Below are positions 1 to 6,060 of a stretch of 31,394 nucleotides of DNA, piece by piece (positions within the stretch are counted from its first letter, which is position 1; the number at the start of each line of letters is the position of its first letter). The notes below the pieces were generated by a model. That model made no database searches, was not told where the DNA came from, and saw nothing but the letters and a program-made list of their open reading frames with translations. The translations under genes were made by a program, and so were the position numbers. Where the stretch lies: positions 1-31,394 of the forward strand of contig NZ_ATUE01000011.1 in the NCBI RefSeq assembly GCF_000420045.1, in the 5' to 3' direction. The stretch is from Perlucidibaca piscinae DSM 21586. Lineage in GTDB: Bacteria; Pseudomonadota; Gammaproteobacteria; Pseudomonadales; Moraxellaceae.

Positions 1-260
1 AGTACTGCTCACGGGTATATCAGCAGCTGCATGAGCGTCATGGCATACGCTGTTCGATGACAGACGGCTATGACTGTTACCAAAATGCCCTGGCGGAGCG
101 GGTCAACGGCATCTTGAAGTGCGAGCTGCTGTTGCAGCGTCCACATGACCTGCTGGAGGCAAGGAAAATGGTCATGGAGTCGGTGACCATCTACAACCAG
201 GAGCGTCCGCATCTGGCGCTGAAATACAAAACGCCCGATGCAATGCACCGGGCGTTTTGA
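1..260 (+). CDS. IS3-family transposase (OrfB), C-terminal fragment cut by window start
   Basis: The reading frame is open from base 3 to a TGA at 258-260 and continues upstream out of the window, so the true start is not visible. The translated end resembles the C-terminal part of an IS3-type DDE integrase: a YCSRVYQQL stretch, then a block ending in NALAERVNGILKCEL, where the Glu of AER is the expected third catalytic residue, followed by an IYNQERPHLAL motif typical of the family. The protein would cut and join DNA at the element ends during transposition. A matching terminal repeat lies just after the stop. The first catalytic Asp residues lie outside, so whether the full copy is intact cannot be judged. 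Confidence 0.88.
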   Translation, partial: YCSRVYQQLHERHGIRCSMTDGYDCYQNALAERVNGILKCELLLQRPHDLLEARKMVMESVTIYNQERPHLALKYKTPDAMHRAF

Positions 261-270
261 GAGAAACAGG

Positions 271-295
271 TGTCAACCTATTTCAGGACTGGACA
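271..295 (+). repeat. Right terminal inverted repeat of the IS3-family element
   Basis: Ten bases after the transposase stop comes TGTCAACCTATTTCAGGACT followed by GGACA. Read on the other strand it begins TGTCC and ends TTGACA, which has the TG...CA ends and TAGGTTGACA core common in IS3-group elements. The left copy is outside the window, so the exact boundary and the target duplication (perhaps TGG at 296-298) are inferred. Confidence 0.6.
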
Positions 296-327
296 TGGAC
301 GACGCAGCGGGGACGATCGCCCGATGA

Positions 328-714
328 TCAGGTCTGGCGCAGCAGCTGCACGCTGGCCACGCCTGCCAGGGTCAGCAGCAGCGAACCGAACACATGCAGG
401 CTGACATGCACGACAGTCTCGCCCCAGAGCTGGCGCTGCAGCAGGCTGACCGCCTCAAGCGAAAAACTGGAAAACGTGGTCAGGCCGCCAAGCAGGCCGG
501 TGACCCAGAACAGGCGCACGGTGTCGGACCAGCCCGGCTGCAGCAGGCCCCAGCCCATGAACATACCAATGACGTAGGCACCCAGCCAGTTCGCCGCCAG
601 CGTACCCAGCGGCAGCAGCGGCCACAGATGGTTCAGACCCAGGCCCAGCAGCCAGCGCAGCAGCGCCCCCAGGGCAGCCCCGGAGGCGACCGCCAGCGCG
701 CCGGCCAGATTCAC
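328..714 (-). CDS. crcB: Fluoride ion channel CrcB/Fluc
   Basis: A 128-residue inner-membrane protein with four hydrophobic helices, the standard size for a Fluc monomer. It works as an antiparallel dimer that lets fluoride leak out of the cell and so protects enolase and pyrophosphatase. Visible family motifs are GALLR (16-20), GTLAANWLG (37-45, with the pore Asn at 42) and GLLGGLTTFSSFSLE (73-87), which carries the phenylalanines of the fluoride path. The start is GTG at 712-714, and the stop of mpl is TGA at 711-713, so the two genes share four bases (GTGA) and are probably translationally coupled. I saw no fluoride riboswitch upstream. Only 32 bases separate its stop from the insertion sequence end. 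Confidence 0.93.
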   Translation of the reverse strand: MNLAGALAVASGAALGALLRWLLGLGLNHLWPLLPLGTLAANWLGAYVIGMFMGWGLLQPGWSDTVRLFWVTGLLGGLTTFSSFSLEAVSLLQRQLWGETVVHVSLHVFGSLLLTLAGVASVQLLRQT

Positions 715-2108
715 GCGACCGCCTCGCCATGACGCGCACGCAGGGCCGCCAGCAGCTTCTGGTGGATGCCGCCGAAGCCGCCGTTGCTCATGACCACGAT
801 GGCATCACCCGGCTCCGCCTCGGCCACCAGACGCGCGATCACCGCCGCGATCTCCGAGGCCACCTGTGCCGGCACCGGGCTGGCCGCGATCACCGGCTGC
901 AGGTCCCAGTCCAGGCCCGCCGGCTGATACCAGATGACCTGGTCGGCAGCCGCCGCGGACTCCGCCAGACCATCCTTGTGCGTGCCCATGCGCATGGTGT
1001 TGGAGCGCGGCTCGATCACCGCCCAGATGCGCCGTGAGCCGACCTTCTCGCGCAACCCTTCGAGGGTGGTTCGGATGGCGGTCGGATGGTGCGCGAAGTC
1101 GTCATAGACCGCGATGTCACGGACACTGCCGAGCAGCTCCATGCGCCGCTTCACGCCCGGGAAGGCCGACAGCGCGGCAGCCGCCGTCGCCACCGGCACG
1201 CCGACATGGTGTGCCGCCGCGATGGTGGCCATGCCGTTTCGCACGCTGTGCATGCCGGTCAGCGACCAGTGCACGGTGGCGGCCTCGCCATCACGATGAC
1301 GCACCGTGAAGGCGCTGCCATCGCTGGACAGCACCTCGGCCGTCCAGGTGGCCGGCTCGCTGCCGCCCGGCGCCGAGGCCAGCGCCAGGCGCTCGACCGG
1401 GGTCCAGCAGCCCTTGGCGATCACCGCATCCAGTGCCGGTTCGTCGGCCGGCATGAGAATGCGCCCCTGACCGGGAATGGTGCGCACCAGATGATGGAAC
1501 TGGCGCTGGATGGCGGCCAGGTCCTCGAAGATGTCGGCGTGGTCGAACTCCAGGTTGTTGAGGATGGCCGTGCGCGGGGCGTAGTGCACGAACTTGGAGC
1601 GCTTGTCGAAGAAGGCCGAGTCGTACTCGTCGGCCTCGACCACGAAATAGCGGCCGTCGCCGAGACGGGCGCTGGCCTCGAACCCCTGCGGCACGCCACC
1701 GATCAGGAAGCCCGGCGCCAGTCCGGCCTGGTCCAGCACCCAGGCCAGCATGGTGGTGGTGGTGGTCTTGCCGTGGGTACCTGCTACCGCCAGCACATGG
1801 CGTCCCTGCAGCACATGCTGCGCCAGCCAGCCCGGCCCCGAGGTGTAGGCAATGCCCTGGTCGAGCACGTACTCGACGGCAGGATTGCCACGGCTCATGG
1901 CATTGCCGATCACCACCAGATCCGGGTGCGGCTGCAGATGTGCCGGATCATAGCCCTCCTGCAGGCGTATGCCCTGGGCTTCGAGCTGGGTGCTCATGGG
2001 CGGATAGACCCCCGCGTCACTGCCGCTGACCTCATGCCCCAGGGCCTTGGCCAGCACCGCCAGCGAGCCCATGAAGGTGCCGCAGATACCGAGGATGTGA
2101 ATGTGCAT
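711..2108 (-). CDS. mpl: UDP-MurNAc:tripeptide ligase Mpl (murein recycling)
   Basis: A 465-residue cytoplasmic Mur-ligase-family enzyme. Mpl joins the recycled tripeptide L-Ala-gamma-D-Glu-meso-DAP to UDP-N-acetylmuramate, feeding cell-wall fragments back into peptidoglycan synthesis. Visible motifs are an N-terminal HILGICGTFMG nucleotide-binding strand-loop (4-14), the ATP P-loop GTHGKTTTTT (110-119), EADEYDSAFFDKR (158-170), NNLEFDHADIF (184-194), DDFAHHPTAI (336-345) and EPRSNTMRMG (366-375). The EADEYDSAFFDKR and EPRSNTMRMG blocks separate Mpl from MurC. The start ATG lies 3 bases after the stop of the upstream membrane gene, and the stop overlaps crcB, so all three are likely one transcript. 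Confidence 0.95.
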   Translation of the reverse strand: MHIHILGICGTFMGSLAVLAKALGHEVSGSDAGVYPPMSTQLEAQGIRLQEGYDPAHLQPHPDLVVIGNAMSRGNPAVEYVLDQGIAYTSGPGWLAQHVLQGRHVLAVAGTHGKTTTTTMLAWVLDQAGLAPGFLIGGVPQGFEASARLGDGRYFVVEADEYDSAFFDKRSKFVHYAPRTAILNNLEFDHADIFEDLAAIQRQFHHLVRTIPGQGRILMPADEPALDAVIAKGCWTPVERLALASAPGGSEPATWTAEVLSSDGSAFTVRHRDGEAATVHWSLTGMHSVRNGMATIAAAHHVGVPVATAAAALSAFPGVKRRMELLGSVRDIAVYDDFAHHPTAIRTTLEGLREKVGSRRIWAVIEPRSNTMRMGTHKDGLAESAAAADQVIWYQPAGLDWDLQPVIAASPVPAQVASEIAAVIARLVAEAEPGDAIVVMSNGGFGGIHQKLLAALRARHGEAVA

Positions 2109-2111
2109 GGG

Positions 2112-2645
2112 TCAGTTTCCTTGCGGCGGAGGCGGCAACAGGTCAGGGAAGAGCATGGCGGCCAGGGCCATGACGGCAAACAGGGGCGCCAGCGCCAGGA
2201 AGAAGCCCTTGAAACGTGACACGTCCAGTGCCTGCTGATAGACAAAGGCGCGCGCCGACAGGCTCCACAGGGTCATGACGATCTGCAGCACCACGGCCAC
2301 GCCGGTGAAGGCACCGCCCTGCGCCTGCAGGAGTACCAGCGGCGACGCGATCAGGGTGATCAGGGTGTCGATCAGCACCATGCCGGCATAGGCCTGCACC
2401 CAGCGGTTGTGCCAGCCGCGCCGCTGCAGCAGCAGCCACAGCCAGCCGGCTTCGGCCGCCAGCGCCATGGCCGACAGCTGCAGCACCGGCTTGTCGAAGC
2501 CGCTGCCGGCCAGTTGCTGCAAGGCCACGCCGAGCAGCAGGTTGAGGATGACCAGGGGCAGGATCAGGCGCGGCGCATAAGGCAGGGCCTCAGGTCCGGC
2601 ACGGAAGCAGATCAGCTGCCACCCCATCGACAAGATCGCTTTCAT
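2112..2645 (-). CDS. Unknown multi-pass membrane protein
   Basis: A 177-residue protein that I cannot assign to a family. It has about five hydrophobic stretches, roughly at residues 26-46, 58-75, 87-106, 113-130 and 146-166, joined by short charged loops, so it should be an inner-membrane protein. There is no visible catalytic motif. The C-terminus is proline-rich (LLPPPPQGN). The ATG at 2643-2645 opens the operon, a promoter-like pair lies just upstream, and mpl starts 3 bases after its stop. It could be a YIP1- or yip-like small membrane protein, but that is only a resemblance in hydrophobic layout. The reading frame itself is well supported by tight packing with mpl. Confidence 0.75.
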   Translation of the reverse strand: MKAILSMGWQLICFRAGPEALPYAPRLILPLVILNLLLGVALQQLAGSGFDKPVLQLSAMALAAEAGWLWLLLQRRGWHNRWVQAYAGMVLIDTLITLIASPLVLLQAQGGAFTGVAVVLQIVMTLWSLSARAFVYQQALDVSRFKGFFLALAPLFAVMALAAMLFPDLLPPPPQGN

Positions 2646-2677
2646 CGCGCACTCTGGGATTCATGAATGACGCGGCG

Positions 2678-2706
2678 ATTCTCGCAAAGCCGGGGCGCCT
2701 CGTCAC
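2678..2706 (-). promoter_or_regulatory. Candidate sigma-70 promoter for the membrane protein-mpl-crcB unit
   Basis: On the minus strand GTGACG (2701-2706) and GAGAAT (2678-2683) are separated by 17 bases, with a TG two bases before the second box as in extended -10 elements. Transcription would begin near 2671, about 26 bases before the first ATG. This is a pattern match only. Confidence 0.35.
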
Positions 2707-2738
2707 TCGATGACTGCAGCTGTTTTTCCGGGGATGAC

Positions 2739-2861
2739 ATGTCACGCGAACCCTTGCCCACCGATTTCCGGCCATTCTGGCGCTTTCTGCTCGGCATCTT
2801 TCTGCTCACGGTCGCCATCGGCCTGGTCTCGCTGGCCACCGGGCTTGCCCTGTCCCGCTGA
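2739..2861 (+). CDS. Unknown 40-residue single-pass membrane protein
   Basis: A small frame starting at ATG 2739, with a GGGG stretch about five bases upstream as a possible ribosome site; the same frame is open back to an ATG at 2667, giving 64 residues. The 40-residue version reads as a short polar head (MSREPLPTDFRPFWRF), one strong transmembrane helix (about residues 15-37) and a short basic end. Tiny one-helix proteins of this kind are often encoded beside purE-like genes in Pseudomonadales, but I do not recognise a family. It lies 44 bases before purE on the same strand and could be co-transcribed. The clean hydrophobic helix argues that it is real. Confidence 0.6.
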   Translation: MSREPLPTDFRPFWRFLLGIFLLTVAIGLVSLATGLALSR

Positions 2862-2873
2862 ATGCTGGAAAAT
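2845..2873 (+). promoter_or_regulatory. Candidate promoter for purE-purK
   Basis: TTGCCC (2845-2850) and GAAAAT (2868-2873) have a 17-base spacer, so a promoter would sit inside the end of the small membrane gene. A 6-bp hairpin, GCGGTT-TTC-AACCGC at 2876-2890, follows at the expected transcript start. It is not a clear PurR operator. Pattern match only. Confidence 0.35.
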
Positions 2874-2905
2874 GCGCGGTTTTCAACCGCACCGGCACCT
2901 CTGAC

Positions 2906-3424
2906 ATGACCGTTTCCTCCTCTGCTGCACAGCCTGTCGTGGGCATCATCATGGGCTCCCAGTCCGACTGGGCGACCATGAGCCATGCCGCCAACACGCT
3001 GCGTGACCTGGGCGTGCCCTTCGAGGCGGAAGTGGTGTCGGCGCACCGCACCCCGGACAAGCTCTTCGCCTATGCCGAAGCCGCCCAGGGTCGCGGCATC
3101 CAGGTCATCATCGCCGGCGCCGGCGGTGCCGCCCACCTGCCCGGCATGTGCGCCGCCAAGACCGCCCTGCCGGTGCTCGGCGTGCCGGTGCAGTCGCAGG
3201 CCCTGAACGGCCTCGACTCGCTGCTCTCCATCGTGCAGATGCCCGGTGGCGTTCCGGTCGCCACGCTGGCCATCGGCAAGGCCGGCGCCATCAATGCCGC
3301 CCTGCTGGCCACCCAGATCCTGGCGCTCAACAACCCGGCACTGCGTACGGCCATCGAGGCCTTCCGCGAGCGCCAGACCGAGACCGTGCTGGCCAACCCG
3401 GTTCCGGGCGAACAGGGAGCCTGA
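2906..3424 (+). CDS. purE: N5-carboxyaminoimidazole ribonucleotide mutase PurE
   Basis: A 172-residue class I PurE. It moves the carboxyl group of N5-CAIR to carbon 4 to form CAIR, a middle step of de novo purine synthesis, and works with PurK. Visible motifs are MGSQSDW (16-22), SAHRTPD (45-51, containing the catalytic His) and the substrate loop AGAGGAAHLPGM (70-81), with GVPV at 92-95. Length matches bacterial PurE of about 160-170 residues, plus a short C-terminal tail. The ATG at 2906 places the GSQSDW motif at the usual distance. The stop is two bases before purK, so the pair is one operon. Confidence 0.97.
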   Translation: MTVSSSAAQPVVGIIMGSQSDWATMSHAANTLRDLGVPFEAEVVSAHRTPDKLFAYAEAAQGRGIQVIIAGAGGAAHLPGMCAAKTALPVLGVPVQSQALNGLDSLLSIVQMPGGVPVATLAIGKAGAINAALLATQILALNNPALRTAIEAFRERQTETVLANPVPGEQGA

Positions 3425-3426
3425 CC

Positions 3427-4551
3427 ATGAGCCTGCGCATCGGTGTCCTGGGTGGCGGCCAGCTGGGTCGCATGATGGCCCTGGCCGGCTACCCGCTGAA
3501 CCTCTCGTTCGCGTTCTATGACAAGGCTGCGGACTGCCCGTCGGCGGCGCTCGGCCCGCGCTTCGGCGATGACGACTACAGCGATGAAAGCCTGCAGGCC
3601 TTCATCGATTCGGCCGATGTCTTCACCTACGAGTTCGAGAACATCCCGACGCGCTGGGTCGAGGCCATTGCCGCCCGCAAGCCGGTGTTCCCGGGCGTGA
3701 AGTCGCTCGCCGTGTCGCAGAACCGTCTCAACGAGAAGCGCCTGTTCGCCGACCTCAACATTCCCTCCGCTCGCTACGCCGAGATCCGCGAGGAAGCCGA
3801 CCTGCGTGCCGCCGCCGAGGGCCTTGGCCTGCCGCTGGTGGTCAAGACCGTGACCGAAGGCTATGACGGCAAGGGCCAGTTCCTGCTCCGCGATGCCGAG
3901 CAGATTCCGGCCTGCTGGGCCGAACTGGGCGGCCGCGTGCCGCTGATCGCCGAGGAATTCGTGCAGTTCAAGCGCGAGCTGTCGATCATTGCCGTGCGCG
4001 GCCAGGATGGCGCCACGCTGTTCTACCCGCTGGCCGAGAACCACCATCACCGCGGCATTCTCAGCCATTCCGTGGTGCCGGCGCCGCATCTGGACGAGAA
4101 CACCCAGCTCACCGCGGAACGCTACATCTCGTCCATCCTGCACGAGCTTGGCCATGTCGGCGTGCTCACGCTGGAGCTGTTCGAGACCCGCCACGGCCTG
4201 CTCGCCAACGAGACCGCCCCGCGCGTGCACAACTCCGGCCACTGGAGCATCGAAGGCGCGCACTGCTCGCAGTTCGAGAACCACGTGCGCGCCGTGGCCG
4301 GCCTGCCCCTGGGCTCGACGCGCGCGGAAAAGCCCAGCGCCATGCTCAACATCATCGGCCGTCATCCGGTCAGCGCCGACGTGCTGCGCATCACCGACGC
4401 GCACCTGCACCTGTACGGCAAGAGCGAGCGCGAAGGTCGCAAGCTCGGCCACATCACCGTGACTGCTGACTCCTATGCCGAGCTGGGCATGCGCGTCAGC
4501 CGCCTGGCCGATGCGCTGCCCAACCCGATGGCCCTGACCCTGTCGCGCTGA
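3427..4551 (+). CDS. purK: N5-carboxyaminoimidazole ribonucleotide synthase PurK
   Basis: A 374-residue ATP-grasp enzyme that makes N5-CAIR from aminoimidazole ribonucleotide, bicarbonate and ATP and passes it to PurE. The N-terminal dinucleotide-like fold begins GVLGGGQLGRM (6-16); the ATP-grasp core shows KTVTEGYDGKGQ (140-151), EEFVQFKRELSII (176-188) and the metal/ATP motif NETAPRVHNSGHW (261-273). In most relatives that last motif reads NEMAPR or NEIAPR, so Thr263 is a mild variant; the catalytic Asn and Glu are kept. The ATG at 3427 follows the purE stop by two bases. A longer open frame reaching back into purE is not the real start. Confidence 0.97.
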   Translation: MSLRIGVLGGGQLGRMMALAGYPLNLSFAFYDKAADCPSAALGPRFGDDDYSDESLQAFIDSADVFTYEFENIPTRWVEAIAARKPVFPGVKSLAVSQNRLNEKRLFADLNIPSARYAEIREEADLRAAAEGLGLPLVVKTVTEGYDGKGQFLLRDAEQIPACWAELGGRVPLIAEEFVQFKRELSIIAVRGQDGATLFYPLAENHHHRGILSHSVVPAPHLDENTQLTAERYISSILHELGHVGVLTLELFETRHGLLANETAPRVHNSGHWSIEGAHCSQFENHVRAVAGLPLGSTRAEKPSAMLNIIGRHPVSADVLRITDAHLHLYGKSEREGRKLGHITVTADSYAELGMRVSRLADALPNPMALTLSR

Positions 4552-4557
4552 GCCGCA

Positions 4558-4583
4558 CAGGCCGGGGCTGCAGTCCCGGCCTG
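4558..4583 (+). terminator. Hairpin after purK, probable terminator
   Basis: CAGGCCGGG (4558-4566) pairs perfectly with CCCGGCCTG (4575-4583) around an 8-base loop, starting six bases after the purK stop. No T-run follows, so it may be a weak or factor-assisted terminator or an RNA-stabilising hairpin. Confidence 0.5.
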
Positions 4584-4599
4584 GCCATATGACAGATGC

Positions 4600-4628
4600 G
4601 TCAAAAGCAACAATCCGTTCGCTATACT
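4600..4628 (+). promoter_or_regulatory. Candidate promoter for the pirin-RutE pair
   Basis: TATACT (4623-4628) is a good -10 box; the hexamer 17 bases upstream, GTCAAA (4600-4605), is a poor -35. The AT-rich stretch 4601-4650 stands out from the GC-rich surroundings. Transcription would start near 4635, about 55 bases before the pirin ATG. Confidence 0.4.
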
Positions 4629-4689
4629 GGTATTTATCTGAAAACACCTCGGATCTAGGCTCTGCTCATCACCTGAGAGGAGACCCGTC

Positions 4690-5379
4690 ATGATCCGCAT
4701 CCATCGCGCCGCCGAGCGTGGCCACGTCGACCACGGCTGGCTGCAGGCACGCCATTCCTTTTCCTTCGCATCCTGGTACGACCCGCGCCACATGGGCGTG
4801 TCGGCACTGCGCGTGATCAACCAGGACCGCATCGCGGGAAAGCGCGGCTTCGGCCAGCATCCCCATGACAACATGGAAATCCTGACCTATGTGCTGAAGG
4901 GCCGTCTGCAGCACATGGACAGCATGGGCAACCACGCCGTCATCCATGCCGGCGAGCTGCAGCTGATGAGCGCCGGCACCGGTGTCGTGCACAGCGAGAT
5001 CAACCCCGGTGACGAGCCGGTGGAACTGCTGCAGATCTGGCTGCTGCCGAACCAGCAGAACCCGGCTCCGCGCTATGCGCAGAAGCAGTTCCCGCGCCTG
5101 CCCGGCCTGCATTGCCTGGTGGCGCCGGATGGCAGCAGCGAGGATACTCTGCCCATCCGCCAGGACGCGCGCATCTACCGTGGCATCCTGGGTGCCGGGG
5201 AAAGCGTGCAGCATCCCGGTTGCGAGGACCGCGTGATCTGGCTGCAGATGATCACCGGCAGCGTGCAGGTGGGCGACGAAACCCTCGAGGCCGGTGACGG
5301 CGCCGAGATTCGCCAGTCTCATGCCCTGATGCTGACCGCCACGCAGGATGCCGAGTTCCTGATGTTCGACCTGCCCTGA
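4690..5379 (+). CDS. Pirin family protein (YhhW-type quercetin dioxygenase-like bicupin)
   Basis: A 229-residue bicupin. The N-terminal cupin holds the metal ligands expected for iron-binding pirins: H57 and H59 in FGQHPHDNMEI, and H101 and E103 in GTGVVHSEI. E. coli YhhW of this subfamily shows quercetin 2,3-dioxygenase activity, but the natural substrate is unknown, so function here is inferred. The start ATG has a strong ribosome site, GAGAGGAGA at 4675-4683. The stop is only 10 bases from the RutE-like gene, with the ribosome site of that gene overlapping the stop, so the two are probably co-expressed and may act on related redox substrates. Confidence 0.93.
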   Translation: MIRIHRAAERGHVDHGWLQARHSFSFASWYDPRHMGVSALRVINQDRIAGKRGFGQHPHDNMEILTYVLKGRLQHMDSMGNHAVIHAGELQLMSAGTGVVHSEINPGDEPVELLQIWLLPNQQNPAPRYAQKQFPRLPGLHCLVAPDGSSEDTLPIRQDARIYRGILGAGESVQHPGCEDRVIWLQMITGSVQVGDETLEAGDGAEIRQSHALMLTATQDAEFLMFDLP

Positions 5380-5389
5380 GGAGAGTTGC

Positions 5390-5980
5390 ATGCCGTCACC
5401 CCTGAACGATGCCGCGCTGAACCAGCTGTTCCGCGACGCTCGCACCACCAAGTACTGGCTTGATCAGCCGGTCAGCGACGACATCCTGCACCAGCTCGCC
5501 GAGCTGGTGCTGCAGGGACCGACGGCAGCCAATTCGCTGCCGGCACGCCTGCTCTTCGTGCGCAGCGCCGAAGGCAAGGCGCGTCTTCGCCCCTGTCTGG
5601 CGCCAGGCAATGTCGAGCAGACCATGGCGGCACCGGTCACCGTCATCGTGGCATACGACCTGGACTTCCCCGACACCCTGCCCGCCCAGTTTCCGTATGT
5701 CGATGCCCGCAGCTGGTATGTCGGCAACGACGCACTGATTCGCGAGACCGCCTTTCGCAACGGCAGCCTGCAAGGCGCCTATGTCATCCTCGCGGCACGC
5801 GCCCTGGGCCTGGATGCCGGCCCGATGTCCGGCTTCGATGCCGCCGCGCTGGATGCCGAGTTCTTCCCCGGCGAACGCGTGCACAGCAACTTCCTGATCA
5901 ACCTCGGCCATGGCGACCGCAGCCGCCTGCATGCCCGCGTTCCGCGCCCGGCCGTGGCGGCCGTGACCCGCTGGCTCTGA
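5390..5980 (+). CDS. rutE: RutE-like nitroreductase (probable malonic semialdehyde reductase)
   Basis: A 196-residue FMN-dependent nitroreductase-family protein, the same length as E. coli RutE, which it follows closely throughout: LFRDARTTKYW (13-23), GPTAANSLPARLLF (43-56), LAPGNVEQTMAAPVT (70-84), DARSWY (105-110), ETAFRNGSLQGAY (119-131) and GLDAGPMSGFD (140-150). RutE reduces malonic semialdehyde to 3-hydroxypropionate at the end of uracil breakdown by the Rut pathway. No other rut genes are visible here; the partner is a pirin. It may therefore serve general aldehyde or quinone detoxification. GAGGAGAG at 5378-5385 gives a good ribosome site for the ATG at 5390. Confidence 0.85.
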   Translation: MPSPLNDAALNQLFRDARTTKYWLDQPVSDDILHQLAELVLQGPTAANSLPARLLFVRSAEGKARLRPCLAPGNVEQTMAAPVTVIVAYDLDFPDTLPAQFPYVDARSWYVGNDALIRETAFRNGSLQGAYVILAARALGLDAGPMSGFDAAALDAEFFPGERVHSNFLINLGHGDRSRLHARVPRPAVAAVTRWL

Positions 5981-6010
5981 CACAGCGCGTCGGCAGCGCT
6001 GCCTGTGCGC

Positions 6011-6038
6011 TTGACGCCGCCAGGTGATGGCCTAGGAT
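6011..6038 (+). promoter_or_regulatory. Candidate promoter for the ABC1-family gene
   Basis: TTGACG (6011-6016) and TAGGAT (6033-6038) are separated by 16 bases; transcription would start near 6045, and a GGGAG ribosome site at 6051-6055 precedes the ATG at 6061. Both hexamers match sigma-70 consensus well. Confidence 0.5.
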
Positions 6039-6060
6039 GGCTTCATGACAGGGAGACGCC

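Noticed and set aside
1752..1766. GGT triplet run in mpl as a possible variable repeat
   Set aside because: It encodes the threonines after the P-loop Lys of Mpl, where several Thr are normal, so it is explained by function.
2646..2738. Possible fluoride riboswitch upstream of the operon containing crcB
   Set aside because: I could not find the conserved pairing and loop bases of that riboswitch in this short stretch.
3070..4647. 525-codon open frame on the minus strand across purE and purK
   Set aside because: It runs antisense to two clear enzymes, has low-complexity Ala/Gly/His/Val composition, and reflects high GC at third codon positions.
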